Source: Bigelowiella natans CCMP2755 (lineage: Eukaryota; Cercozoa; Chlorarachniophyceae). Taken from it: a DNA stretch of 55,774 bases. The notes beneath the pieces were generated by a model, which saw nothing but the letters and a program-made list of their open reading frames with translations, was not told the origin of the DNA and did not search any database. The stretch covers positions 1-55,774 of the forward strand of contig ADNK01002494.1 of assembly GCA_000320545.1 (NCBI GenBank). Direction: 5' to 3'. Position numbers and translations under genes: made by a program. This document shows positions 35,881 through 47,322 of this stretch, piece after piece (the stretch's first letter is position 1; the number at the start of each line of letters is the position of its first letter).

Positions 35881-35922
35881 AGTCACGTTGCTCCTTCCTT
35901 CCTTCCTTATTCCCTTAGACCT

Positions 35923-38900
35923 TCATCGCTTTCGGAACTTCACCAACCACCAGGTAATAGATTCCTCTCTAACCTTATCTCCTTTGTCGCTTACCCAGAA
36001 CTCACCTTCGTCCTTAGGTTCGTGTCCATACCAGCCCTCTGCATCAAGGTCCCCCAGGACCTTATACCAGTGCTCAAAGGGTAAGTCGGGAACAGCTAGG
36101 TAGAGTAGCTGATATTTTCCGTCCTTTATTTTCATAGCTACCCTCTCCATATTTCGTAATCCAGGGTAGCCTAGATAGACAATCTTCATGCGCCAATCGT
36201 CGTTCACCCTGACCTTATTGTTTCCATATTCCACATCGAACTTAGGTCGGGGTCCTAAACAAGGCATTGCTCGCTCCCACACAGTAGGGTTTACTTTAAC
36301 ATCCTCTAGGAGCTTCTCACCGATATCATAATTCTTTAGGTGACTGATGTGGCGCAAGGTGACCCTGTTCCCATCATAGATGTAGTACTGCTTCCTCCCC
36401 TTCCTCTCGGTAACCTTTGCAACGCCACCCCAGAAGGGGTCTTGTTTATTTCTCGATCTCAGATTTACCTTGGCCCTAACATACTGTCCTTCCTTTAGAA
36501 CTCGGCCATCGTACGGGACCTTCTCGTCTTCGCTCTCGGTATCGTCGTCGTTGTCGTCGCCTTCTTCCCTCTCCTTATCCTTGATACCTCCCCCAGACGT
36601 GAAGGTGTCGTTTACTAACCCTTGTATCTTGTCTGGTGTGGTGCTATTTATCCTGCTTAGGTTGGCCAAGGTGCGGTGGAGTCGCTCTACCTTGGAGTTG
36701 GACTGGGCATAGTATACAGGTGAGGCATCAATATTAGGGTGTGGTAGCTGTAGAAGAGAGGTCTCATTATCCACATGTAACTTCTTTGGTATCTTGTTTA
36801 TGCTAACTTCATCAGGGATAGCCTGGAGCTCAGACTCCCAGGTACGGTAGCAGTTAGTAAGCCTCTGCTTATATAAGCCTTTGTTCTTCTTAGCAACGTT
36901 GACCTTGATAATCTTTTTAACCCAGCACTTTCCAGTGGCCACATCAACGAAGGTAAGGTAGTGATAGCCATCGTACTTATAAACATCAATTTGCACGATA
37001 TCTAAGAAGTTCCTTGCTTTGATTTTCTTAGATGCACGGCTCTTGCTGGACTCCTTGGTGGCGACGCCTGCCGCCTTCAAGCTGGAGCACCTGCAGCCAC
37101 GCAGGTATGTCCTTATCTCTTTTAGCTTGTAGGGCCAGTAGTAATGGTAGAGTAGAGCAGTGATATGGTTTTCTCCTACGTGTGCAGGTCCATGGGCGGT
37201 AAAGAGAAGGGCTCCCCTGGTCCGCCGTGGCACGTAGGTACGCCTAACATTATTAGTGTATACATATATCCTATCACTAAGTACCTCATGCTTGTGTTTG
37301 TATTTATCCAGGTGTTCTTGAAGGTGCTGGAGCTCCTCTGGCTCAGGCAGGAAGTCGCCGTCCTCGAAGGTAATCGCGTTAACCATAGGGGTGACCTGGG
37401 TAGGGACTTTCTTTTCGAACAGCCTGCTGAAATAGTCAGCAAGCTGCTTGTCTCCTGGTGCGTAGACCACTGTCCTCTTGTCCCTAAACTCTTCCGTGTC
37501 CGCCCTCATAGCTGCATACTCATCGTTAGGCGCTTCGAGCTTGCGGTCGATGCCTAGGAGGGGCTTGTGGTCAGTCATTAAGGTGAAGCTGGGCACCGAC
37601 AGCAGGTAGTATCTTAGTTTCCTCTGCGCCTCAGTCATGGCTTTATACTCTCCTTTTGTAGGGCTGTACTTGGCCTCAGCTGCTGTGCAGGCCCTGCCCC
37701 ACACCCGTATGATCTGCTGGTCTTGGGTAAGTACAGCAGCCATACCTAGCTTAGACCAGTCTGTCCATAGGGTAGCTGGTCTAGTAGTGTCTAGCTTAGC
37801 ATTCAATAGGGTGTTGCTGCATAACTTTATTAGGTTATCGAAGTGGGCATCAAGGCCAGCCTTGGCCCACACCTTAGCGAAGCTGAGGCCTACAGAGTTC
37901 TCCTTCCGGTAAGCAGTAGTAAAAGCAGCTGCAGTCCTAGCGTAGGTAGGGGAGAACCTACGTAGTATCCAAGCTGCAGTCTGCAAGAATGACTTTAACT
38001 CCTTTGCATTCTTAGGTTTAGGGGCTTGCTGTAGTGCTGCTACTTTCTCGGGGTTTGGGGTGATGCGGCCTTGCTCCAGGTAATATCCACACCACTTGAT
38101 TCTTGTAGCTAGGAATGTACACTTCTGCAGTCTAATAGTAAAACCGAAGTGTGCAAACCTAATAAATATATTTTCCAGGAGGAAGATCTGAGCGACGACT
38201 GTGTTGGTACATATTATGTCATCATCCACATACACAAACACAAACACCCACAACACAGACGCCATCCCATCATGTGTGTATGCCCTGTAGTTCTGACTAC
38301 TGAACGCATCCCCTGATATGCTTAGGCCGTAAGGGAATACGACGAAGTGCCACTTCCTGTGCCTGCTGGAGAACGCGGTAATGGGGCGGGAGGTTTTGTG
38401 GATGGGTGTCTGCATGTATGATTCATTTTTATCTAGGGAAGAGTAGTATTTGTATCCTATGACGTGTTCAATAACGTCATCTATCCTTGGTGTAGGTGTC
38501 TGGATCCTCTTTATTACTCGGTTGTGGCGGATGAAGTTGTGCGCCAGGCGGAAGAAAGGGTAAGTAGGTTTCTTAGCTAGCACATGTCTCACGTTCCATG
38601 GTGAGTTGCTTGGCTCTATCTTCCCTTCCTTTGCCCATTCATTGATCTGCCACTCTATCTTTTCCCAGTCCGCTTCCGGTCGCCTATGTTCTGGGTCATT
38701 GATGATGCACTCTTCGTATCCCTTCTTTAGCTCGATCTTTACTGGGGTAAGCTTGCTGGAGGGCTTCGTCGTCGGCTTGGTGATGTCAGAGTACTTCTCG
38801 TTTAATATTTTATTAATGTACTTTTTGCCTTTGTCGATATCCCAATCATCAGCTGGGGGGGTCTTGTCCAGTAGCTCCGTTATCTGTCGGATGGTCTTGC

Positions 38901-40896
38901 CGGGGTTCTTCTTCCGTAGCTCGGTAGGTGTAGGTAGCTTGTTGTCCGCTAGGTCCATAAACTCTAACGCATTAACGCTTGACTCAGAGGTCCACTCGTC
39001 AAGCCGTATCATGTTCTGGCTGATGGTCCTGCCTGACTTCTTTGGCAACTTAGCAAAGTATATCTTGTGATTGTAGAATGATATGATCCCCCCTAATTTT
39101 TCTAGGGCATCCTGTCCGAGGAGTAGTTCCATGGATAAAGTCATGGCTACTCGGGTCTTGATTTGGGTCTCCGCGTCGCTGCCAGGTATCTGTAGCTTTA
39201 GCATTAGCTCACCGACGGTCTTCATGGAAGAGCTTCCGTCTGCTTGAGCATATTTACGTTCTTTCTTAGTCACTTGATCCAATAGTCCTAACCTTCTTAC
39301 TGTGCTTAGGCTTATGAAGGACTTCGGCATGCTGCCACTATCCCAAAGGGCAGGTAGTTTCTTGTAGTCTCCGTAGCTGTCTTTAACTTTAACCTTGGTC
39401 ATAGCAACTTTGATAGTCCTGTTAGCGTCTTCGTCATTAATGTTGCATACTCCTAAGTTCTTTATGTCGTCTAGGGTCATGGGCTTGTCTTGGTCCTGCG
39501 TTGCTGGTACTGCTGTCTTCGTCGGCGCCTGCTTAAGGTGATCTAATATTCCGTTTATCTGCTGCTGTATAGCATTGATACTGTTCTGCTTTTTGTTCTT
39601 ATATTTATTGTTCTTCCCGTTGTTGCTGCCTTGCCATTTGCTGTTGTTATATCCTTGTCCTCTGCCTTTCTTTCTCTTTAACTTCTCGTAGTGTTCGTTG
39701 AGCTGCCTGATCGTCATCCTGGGTCGTCCTTCTTTCCTGTCTCTGCAGTCTTTAGCGGTGTGTTTCCCTTTACGTGAGCAGTATCCGCAACGTCGGTTAC
39801 CTTCCCTGTCCTTGTACCAGTCTCGCTGCGGCTTAATAGCGTTAATGTTTCCTATGCCAGGTACCTTAGGGCTGGTAAACTTGCGGTCCTGCTCCTGCTC
39901 GCGTAGGGATATAGCCTGCACTGCTGCCTCCATCGTGGTGTAGCCTTTCTCCGTAACGTAAGTGGATTCCTTTATCTTTAACTTGAACTCTTCAAACCTT
40001 GCCTGATCATCACCTGTGTTGTAATTAAAATCATGTAGTTCGTCGATCATATCCTGGAAGCGCGTGGCAAAGTCTCTAACAGGTTCTCTCTCATGCTGCA
40101 TCATTGCTCTGTATTTTCTAATAGCCTGGGGTAGGGAGTTAGCATCCTGTTCATTTACAAAAGCCTTCATTATCGCCTCAACGTCTCGTAGCCCACTAAC
40201 TGTAGTGTGTATTTTCTCTAGCTGCCTGATCCGGGTCCTGCCTGTCTCGTAAAGGTCCATGGCTTGCTTTATTATAGCTAGCCATTTGAGCTTGTCGTTT
40301 TCGGTGGGGTTAGGGGTAAAGTCGCAGAGTATACTCCTAGCGTTCTTCCACCACCTCCTTGCCTCACCTCTTTTCCCGTTGTATTTCGTTATCATAACCG
40401 GTGCTGTTTTAACAGACATGAACTGGGTGTTCCGCTGTACCGGCTGCTGCTGCTTGACGGTGCTCTGGGTCGTCCCCCGCGAGGCGCCCAGACCCCCGTC
40501 GTTCCTAAACAAAGCTGCCCACTCTGGAGGTAAGTCTGCTTCGTAATCCATGATGTCCTGCATGATAGCTGCCCAAACATCATGTGTCTGATACTTGTAT
40601 TCTATCGATACTTTCAGTTTGGCGTAGTTGCTCGCCCTGGGTCGCAAGGCTCGTAATGCCATTACGACCTTCTTGCTTTCGGCGGCCACGTCCTCGTCGT
40701 CCGCCTCGTAGAAGTTCTCCAGTGCCTCTGCTGCTGCATCTGCTTTCTTAATCCCGGGTGCTGGTCCCGGCGGTGCCTGTGGAGGTGTTCCTCCTCCTTC
40801 CTTAGCGTCCGTATCGCCCTTCCTTTCCTGTTTCTGCTCGTGCCCTTGCACGGCCTGCGAGCCAAAGTCCTGCTGTTCTTCTAGCTGCTGTGACAT
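35923..40896 (-). CDS. Gag-Pol polyprotein of a Ty3-order retrotransposon, 1657 residues
   Basis: This is a single ATG-to-TGA frame. Gag covers residues about 1-450, with the capsid-like part near KYNGKRGEARRWWKNA (171-186). The zinc knuckle CGYCSRKGKHTAKDC (370-384) has spacing CX2CX5HX4C, one longer than the usual CX2CX4HX4C. The aspartic protease has LWDSG at 517-521. The reverse transcriptase spans about 725-940, with SSLDKNESY (first Asp 822) and FVYVDDD (887-893). RNase H spans about 1035-1160 (WTDWSKLG, EYKAM, MTDHKPL, QLADYFSR). Integrase has a modified zinc finger (HGPAHVGENH...GCRC) and D1304, D1376, E1404 in QIDVYKYDG, LHVDNE and SKVERLHRTL. A GPY/F-like module (DPFWGGVAKV) follows at about 1470-1520, then a further ~130 residues (YLGYPGLRNMERVAMKIKDG...) not typical of the family. 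All catalytic residues are present and no stop or frameshift was found, so it is probably autonomous. Confidence 0.94.
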   Translation of the reverse strand: MSQQLEEQQDFGSQAVQGHEQKQERKGDTDAKEGGGTPPQAPPGPAPGIKKADAAAEALENFYEADDEDVAAESKKVVMALRALRPRASNYAKLKVSIEYKYQTHDVWAAIMQDIMDYEADLPPEWAALFRNDGGLGASRGTTQSTVKQQQPVQRNTQFMSVKTAPVMITKYNGKRGEARRWWKNARSILCDFTPNPTENDKLKWLAIIKQAMDLYETGRTRIRQLEKIHTTVSGLRDVEAIMKAFVNEQDANSLPQAIRKYRAMMQHEREPVRDFATRFQDMIDELHDFNYNTGDDQARFEEFKLKIKESTYVTEKGYTTMEAAVQAISLREQEQDRKFTSPKVPGIGNINAIKPQRDWYKDREGNRRCGYCSRKGKHTAKDCRDRKEGRPRMTIRQLNEHYEKLKRKKGRGQGYNNSKWQGSNNGKNNKYKNKKQNSINAIQQQINGILDHLKQAPTKTAVPATQDQDKPMTLDDIKNLGVCNINDEDANRTIKVAMTKVKVKDSYGDYKKLPALWDSGSMPKSFISLSTVRRLGLLDQVTKKERKYAQADGSSSMKTVGELMLKLQIPGSDAETQIKTRVAMTLSMELLLGQDALEKLGGIISFYNHKIYFAKLPKKSGRTISQNMIRLDEWTSESSVNALEFMDLADNKLPTPTELRKKNPGKTIRQITELLDKTPPADDWDIDKGKKYINKILNEKYSDITKPTTKPSSKLTPVKIELKKGYEECIINDPEHRRPEADWEKIEWQINEWAKEGKIEPSNSPWNVRHVLAKKPTYPFFRLAHNFIRHNRVIKRIQTPTPRIDDVIEHVIGYKYYSSLDKNESYMQTPIHKTSRPITAFSSRHRKWHFVVFPYGLSISGDAFSSQNYRAYTHDGMASVLWVFVFVYVDDDIICTNTVVAQIFLLENIFIRFAHFGFTIRLQKCTFLATRIKWCGYYLEQGRITPNPEKVAALQQAPKPKNAKELKSFLQTAAWILRRFSPTYARTAAAFTTAYRKENSVGLSFAKVWAKAGLDAHFDNLIKLCSNTLLNAKLDTTRPATLWTDWSKLGMAAVLTQDQQIIRVWGRACTAAEAKYSPTKGEYKAMTEAQRKLRYYLLSVPSFTLMTDHKPLLGIDRKLEAPNDEYAAMRADTEEFRDKRTVVYAPGDKQLADYFSRLFEKKVPTQVTPMVNAITFEDGDFLPEPEELQHLQEHLDKYKHKHEVLSDRIYVYTNNVRRTYVPRRTRGALLFTAHGPAHVGENHITALLYHYYWPYKLKEIRTYLRGCRCSSLKAAGVATKESSKSRASKKIKARNFLDIVQIDVYKYDGYHYLTFVDVATGKCWVKKIIKVNVAKKNKGLYKQRLTNCYRTWESELQAIPDEVSINKIPKKLHVDNETSLLQLPHPNIDASPVYYAQSNSKVERLHRTLANLSRINSTTPDKIQGLVNDTFTSGGGIKDKEREEGDDNDDDTESEDEKVPYDGRVLKEGQYVRAKVNLRSRNKQDPFWGGVAKVTERKGRKQYYIYDGNRVTLRHISHLKNYDIGEKLLEDVKVNPTVWERAMPCLGPRPKFDVEYGNNKVRVNDDWRMKIVYLGYPGLRNMERVAMKIKDGKYQLLYLAVPDLPFEHWYKVLGDLDAEGWYGHEPKDEGEFWVSDKGDKVREESITWWLVKFRKR

Positions 40897-40913
40897 TGTT
40901 AGTCAAATCGTTT

Positions 40914-40930
40914 CCCGTGTGTGGAAGCCA
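40914..40930 (-). other. candidate primer-binding site
   Basis: Five bases inside the 5' LTR the coding strand reads TGGCTTCCACACACGGG. It begins with the TGG expected to pair with a tRNA 3' CCA. The tRNA species was not identified, and the five-base offset makes the call tentative. Confidence 0.4.
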
Positions 40931-40935
40931 AAGGT

Positions 40936-41261
40936 TGTTGCGCGTAAGGTGTTCACAGGCCGAGGCGCTACGTGCACAAGTAGGCAGGGGGGGGGAAAGG
41001 CACGTTTGCTTCCTTTTGAAGAGTTGTGTTTATTTTTATTAAAGATTATATTTTTATTAAATCGTGCACTGCGTAATCATTCGCGAAGCTTTCGCGAATG
41101 CCGCCGCACGTGGGGCAGCACACTTCCGGTGTGCTGCCATGAGTCCCGCCGGAACCCACGTGCCTATGCTGTATTAATATCTACGTTATCTATATTCTAT
41201 ATCCGCGACAACCCCTTTGTTGTCGCACGTGACTTGTGCCCGCGTAGTGGTACGCGCTACA
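40936..41261 (-). repeat. 5' LTR (326 bp)
   Basis: This is the partner of 35546-35871, same length and ends and no difference seen. It carries the element's promoter by analogy with other LTRs, but no TATA box was assigned. Confidence 0.95.
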
Positions 41262-42025
41262 TGAGCTCTGGAGCTTGTTCTGGTGTTGCTGGCTCACGTG
41301 GACAAGTTCAGCTGTCTGTTGGGTTCGGGCTGAACGTCATTGCAATTGTCGAGATGCAATTCTGGAATTGTTGACGTCAACATTGAGGAAGTTGGAGAAG
41401 GTCCAAACGTGCAAAGATTTGGAGACGTTCAGAGGCACATCACTTTGAAGCATCTGCATGGACGTTCACTGCAGATTCACTCACCACCTTGTGCAAAAAA
41501 TCATTTTAAAACTTCCCGACAGGCAATGTGCAATGAGTGCTTTTCACAATGCTAGAACGAATGGCTGCACGTAGTTTTGAAGCACCAGAGCACGACACCT
41601 GTGCGCAAACTTCTAGATTTGACCGTCACGTGCAGCATTTGTGCATGCGATGAGATCTTTGCCATCACGCTGCTGTGGACGTGCGTGGAGCTAGGGAGCC
41701 CAGCTTGCCAGACTAGAGACAGCAGAGCCGAGGGTGGGCCATGCATGGACAAGCTTTGCATCGGTCACAGTTGCGTGCAATTCACACCAGCATGCTAGCA
41801 TGCAGAAGTGAAGAATGCTAGAATGTGAGACCTAGCTAGCTAGCTAGCTAAAGACTCACACCTCCGACTGATCAATTGCACGTGATCACGTGCTAGCTAG
41901 CTAGCGTGATCCTTGTGCGTGGCACACGTGAAAAAAAACTTTTGTGCATGAAGTGGTTCACGATGTGCGCAACTAATCCCAGAGCTAGCAAACAAACACA
42001 TGTACATGCATGCACACTAGCTACC

Positions 42026-42063
<38 letters not shown>

Positions 42064-42546
42064 ATGCACATGCACACACTGGTAAGCTGGCATAGCTAGA
42101 TAGCTAGACAGTGCAAATAGATACACGTGCTAGCATGTAGACGTTGCGCACAGCATTTTTGTTGCATGTAGAACATCAACTTCTAGCTAGACTTCTAGAC
42201 TTGTTGGTGTTGATAAAAATGTAAATCATTTAACTATCCTCTAACATCGACGAATTTAATTGTTCTACTATCTTCTATCATCAACGAATTTAATTGCTGC
42301 CCATTCCCTCATTTTCGTCCTCCTCCATCAGTGACACGAACTTCAATATTGCCTCCTGGTGTGTGTTTTCAAGGAGCAGGGTGCTTATCAGTCTATGTTA
42401 CTAGCAAACATGAAAATACTTGAGCAGTTCTGCTCGCTACGAAAGTAATACATTGACCTTTCGTTCAATTTCACCTCTCATTGTTACAACATTTCTCATT
42501 ACATAGTGTAACGTAAAGTATTTTTACATATATACTTGCAAATACA
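41262..42546. other. palindrome-rich island and flank (right half of interrupted region)
   Basis: Positions 41770-42210 are dense in CTAGCTAGCTAGCTAGC (near 41833), GTGCTAGCTAGCTAGCGTG (near 41889), CATG and TGCA, with one (CA)n run at about 42027-42060. At 42230-42295 there is a short tandem duplication of AT(C)AACGAATTTAATTG type. No gene was seen. Confidence 0.65.
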
Positions 42547-42630
42547 ATGCTACATCGTGTCATTGCAACACCAACCTCTGCTCGTCTCCTCCGCTCAGCA
42601 TCCGGTAATGAAGATGCTATGTCTAAATTG
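42547..42630 (+). CDS. candidate first exon with mitochondrial presequence
   Basis: The ATG at 42547 opens MLHRVIATPTSARLLRSASG followed by NEDAMSKL and a GTAATA donor at 42631. The segment is Arg/Ser/Leu-rich and lacks acidic residues for its first 21 positions, as in mitochondrial targeting presequences. I could not find convincing downstream exons before the convergent gene end at 43363. A short minus-strand segment near 43020-42985 (EEMLKKLQEVTYD then TAA) may belong to a different small gene. Treat this as an orphan exon. Confidence 0.35.
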
Positions 42631-43362
42631 GTAATAGAATTCAATATTCATTGTATTCACTCTGTGCATGTATGAGATATGCACATGTTACATGCTGGCA
42701 CATGAAGTTCTAACATACAATAAGGCAAATGGCCTTTCGCATGGACGATAGCTATGAGAAATGAAGGGGAGCCATCCCCTGCTTCAGTCGGTCTCTGAAC
42801 CCTACAAGCCCATCTCTCATCTATTACCACGCGTCCGTTTTATTTCTTGAATAACCCGCTCCATCCTATCGCCATCATCCCCTACCTAAGTGTGGGATCG
42901 TCAGTGAAGCAAAAATAGCATTACAACAGCAACAATGATATGCGGTATATACGATATCATTATTCTTTCACGTAATATTTAATCGTAGGTCACCTCCTGT
43001 AGCTTTTTCAGCATCTCCTCAGCTAACCGAGTGATAATAGCAGTAGTAGTGGGAATATCGACGGAGAGAAGAGATAGACGGCGGGTGTTGCAGTGTTAGA
43101 GGGTCAGCCAGAAGAAGTGAAATCAAAGGAGAGGTTTAAAACGCATAAAGTGTAACCGTACTGAAAATTCTCAGCAAAGTTTCTTATACGAAAGTGCTTA
43201 CAACTCTCTGGTTGCACAACGAGGTTGTCATTTCCCCACCCCCACTTTCAAATTCTATATTATTTTACACTGCGGATTTTGATATCAAAATTGGCCAACG
43301 AATACTGAATTATTCTCATGTGAAGGGGTAATGTCTTCCCTTTAAACTGGCATGAATAAATA

Positions 43363-44377
43363 TTAATTACCACCATCTACTTGTGTCGTCGTCGGCACTT
43401 GTGCTCCACCTGGATCAATCTTCTCCCCCTTTCCTTTATCTCCAAGCTTGCGCAGATTCTTAGCTTTGATATTCAGCTTGGAATGTTTTCCTATGTGCGT
43501 TGAAACACATAGTGATAAAGCTGAAGAGGATAATGAATGATGATGATGATAACGATAACGATGATAATTATGCACGAGTTCTCGTGCCACAACGAGAATT
43601 TGCTATTATCATCGTGCACATCACTAAACTCGCTTTTCTCTATTTTATCGCAACAATCATAATTTATCGTCACCATCCCGTCGACAGCAATAGAAGACAG
43701 GATATACTACGGCCACATGTACATCACAAACACGCACACCTCCTAGCAGCTTAACAGCGTAGCGTTCCTTCTTCTCATTGTACCCTGTAACACGGGCCTA
43801 AAGGGAGTGAAGAGGAATGAAAGAAAGATAGAGGAAGGGAAGGAAAGAGAAGAAAACTCATCGTTATTCATAAGAACGAAACGCTCGTGACGACTACTTT
43901 TGCACCTTTTGAGAGTTGTAGTGCGGCTTGGCCTGAAGACCATGGATCTCGACGAGATCTCCGGGAGTGAACATTGAAACCTTCGCTTTTTCTTTTTTCC
44001 CATCGCCCTGTTCTTTGGTATGATGACTGCTACTGCTACTGCTACTTTTGTCATGCTCACCCATAGTGAGCTCCTGTTCTTCGTTGCAGAAGTGAGATTC
44101 ACCGCCCGGTGAGGACGCCATGAGATACATGTCCTATCGCCAAAAGACATGTCACAGCGAGTGGGGAGGGGAAGGAAAGGAGGTTGTAAGGAATGGGTGA
44201 AGGCATTTTAGTGTTGGAAGCTTACCTCCCAAGGAACACAAGAAAGCGCCTCGGCGACACGTGCAACGCCAAATTTTTCTACGTAAACATAGGTTACCAC
44301 GAAGAGGAGGAGGAGGAGGAGAAGAAGAAGAAGGGGGAAGGCAAAGAACGTGATGGTGACGATAAATATATTTATAA

Positions 44378-44408
<31 letters not shown>

Positions 44409-46465
44409 CGTGTGTGCGTGTGGGTGTGTGTAAAACAGCGATTCATATGTCGTCATCGGGAAATATGTCGAATAAAGACACGGCTTATTTTTTTGTTGCC
44501 GTATTTGAAGCACCACGTATCTCTACATAAACTCATTAATTTGAATCTCCAAAACATGATGATGATGATGATGATGATCATTATTATAATTATTACTATA
44601 ATTGTTATCGTTCTGCTTTAACAACGCTACTAATAACAGCAGGAAACACTATGATAAAAATACAGTCACGGTCATACCGTATCTATCAATCCTCTGTGCT
44701 TCTTTTGCATCGTCGCCATTTTCCCCTCCTCCTCCTCCTCTTTCCTTCGTCGCGCCGGCCTCCTCCACAATCTCAACACCATTGTCCAAACACCAATCCT
44801 CAAGCTTGCTCCCTGTGGCCGGGGCTCTGTCGCTGCTAGAGTAGTCAGGAATGAACACAATGTTGCATTCTGTGTCTGCGATCTCAAACAACTCTTCAAG
44901 CTCCCTTGGTAGCTCTTGGCTCGGATTCTGGGTGGTAATATACGACGAAATTTCGGTGAGGGGGGAAGGGAGGGGGGGGGTCAAAATATCATTTTGTTTG
45001 CAATACAATGACAATGACGACGGTGGTTTTTTTGTCATATTGGCGATGTGTTGTTCCATAGGGAGTAACGACGGCGAAGAAGATGAATGAGAACAGATTT
45101 GTACACCAGTACGTACATTGACGATGTAGATGATCGCTTTGCAGCTGCTATCATCCTTGGAAAGGTTTTCCTTAATAGTTGAGAGGACGGGAGCGATCTC
45201 TTCTTCTTGTCCGCCGCCCCCTCCTCCTCCCGCTTCTGTCGTCATCCAGATATGCGCGGTTGCGCGATAGTATCTGGGCAACAACGAACGACGATGATGA
45301 CGACGGTGGAAAGGGCGTTGTTGAACATTATATCTACCAAAGGTGTCTAGGGATTCTACACAGACTCTAGAGCTAAGTTTTCAATGTTGTATTTTCGTTG
45401 CGAGAGGGTTTCTCGAACAACTTGCAACGACGGCGGCGGGAAACACGTAACACGCCGAGGTGAAGTCTGTCCTTTCACCGAGTAGTCAGTCGTCCAAAGA
45501 AAGTATTGGAAACCATCGTCATTCGTGTGGTTGCATTTGATAATGGTGATAATATAATGATGATAATAATTATGGCGAACTAAAACCAAATCGCAAACGA
45601 CGTAAAAAAAGTATAGACAGACTTGTTCCGTAGCTGGAGAGGTGTGTGTGAAAAGGAGGATGATGATGACGACGATGCGGAGGGCCTCGCCTTTGTATCT
45701 GCTGTGTCGGCCTTACCACCGTCGAAACACAACCTCGAGAGCTCTAACAGAGAAGGGAGAGAAGGGAGAGGAAAGGAAAGGGAGAGGAGGAAGAGAGACG
45801 CGGAAACTTATGGCACTTAAAACAACGAATGGCCGCGACGATGTGGTATCATCACTTGACTGAACGGAGATGACGACACACGCACGCACACCTGCAACAA
45901 GTCTCTGTCGCTGCTTGGAGCTGCCACCAAAGAGAAGCACCTTATTCTTCTTCATATGTGTATTTATCGCTCCTGCCGACGACGATGATGATAATGATGA
46001 TGATAATGTCGTCGGGGCAACGCACTTCTCCTTTCCACACCCCCCTTTTACCATGGTGTGCTGATCTTCTGATTGCTGCTGCCTTAAGTCAACACTAGCA
46101 CTAGCACCACCGAAGCCTCTCCCCCCTCCCCCCCCTCGTTTTTTCAGTGCGATATGACTCCACATGGTCGAGCAAAATGCCTGAGGGAGTGAGGGTTAGA
46201 GATAAATAATGGTGATATCAGAAAAAGCAGTAATATTGCAGATAATATAAATGACAGTGACAATAACAAAGGCAACGGTGTGTGCAGTGAGGGGGGGGGA
46301 GGGCGGGTTCCATGAGATGAACTCTTCTTTTTTGGATGGCTGTCAAAATACATTAACATGTTCTCCCACTGGCGCACCGTCACGTGACACACCTCATGTA
46401 TTCGTGATATGCCCAGCTTTTCCCTCGTCTCCTTGCATTCTAGGAGTAGTAGCCCAAATTCAGGT

Positions 46466-46541
<76 letters not shown>

Positions 46542-47285
46542 AGATAGAGGGCACATAAGCGTGGGGTAGCATAACTTACTGCTACGAAAGGAACGCATGC
46601 CATCGTTGTTCTGTCTCTTCATCATCTCCACAGCTACCTTTAGCTGCATCATTGAAAGCAACCTCAACATATTCCATCTGGTGGTCCAGTGCCCATTCCC
46701 GTATCTACACGCAGCACAACACACACAACGTCTTTCACATTGATACTAGCAAATTGCCAGTGTAGAATCCAGCCTGGGTTCGCAACGGAGACAACACCGA
46801 TTCATTTCTGTGCTGAGGTGGCCCCACTTGCCAAACAGAAAAATCATCGGCGTTATATTCTGCTCGCTAAACAGTTCGGCGTGTTTGAATCGCTAAATAA
46901 CTTCTTCGCAACATCATCGTATGCTCTTCTTTGCATGAATGTAGACATATATTCTATAGTCCTCTAGGGCTGCTATCAGTTTATCTGACCTTCGTCTCAT
47001 TCTTTTCATCTATAGCGTTGCCCCTCTCTGTATGGATGGTTGGGAACATGATGATGACGACAATAGCGTCAAATAAAGGAGAGTAGCAGTGACGATGTGC
47101 TGGAAAGAACTCTTAATATTCCTAAACATCAGCATAAGTGCATCCCCATTGCTTCACAACACCCCGTTATGCACCGTACCTCGCAAAGTGTTGGCGACGA
47201 GGAGTCGAAGATTTGTGCTGCCAGGAAATGGGGGAGAATGAATATAAATGTGTTCCTCTTCGTCGTGACCAATCATCACTAGTGC

Positions 47286-47322
<37 letters not shown>

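Larger units (their letters stand above)
35542..41265 (-). mobile_element. intact Ty3-order LTR retrotransposon with 4-bp target duplication
   Basis: The element proper is 35546-41261 (5716 bp), transcribed leftwards. It has two 326-bp LTRs, TG...CA ends, flanking TGAG duplications (35542-35545 and 41262-41265), one uninterrupted Gag-Pol frame, a purine-rich tract at the 3' LTR and a tRNA-like primer site at the 5' LTR. I see no difference between the LTRs, which indicates a very recent insertion. The domain order protease-RT-RNase H-integrase assigns it to the Ty3 order rather than Copia. Confidence 0.95.

Noticed and set aside
40919-41374. Plus-strand frame in the 5' LTR (151 residues), and the similar 129-residue one in the 3' LTR
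   Set aside because: Identical because the LTRs are identical. Antisense to the element and not a gene.
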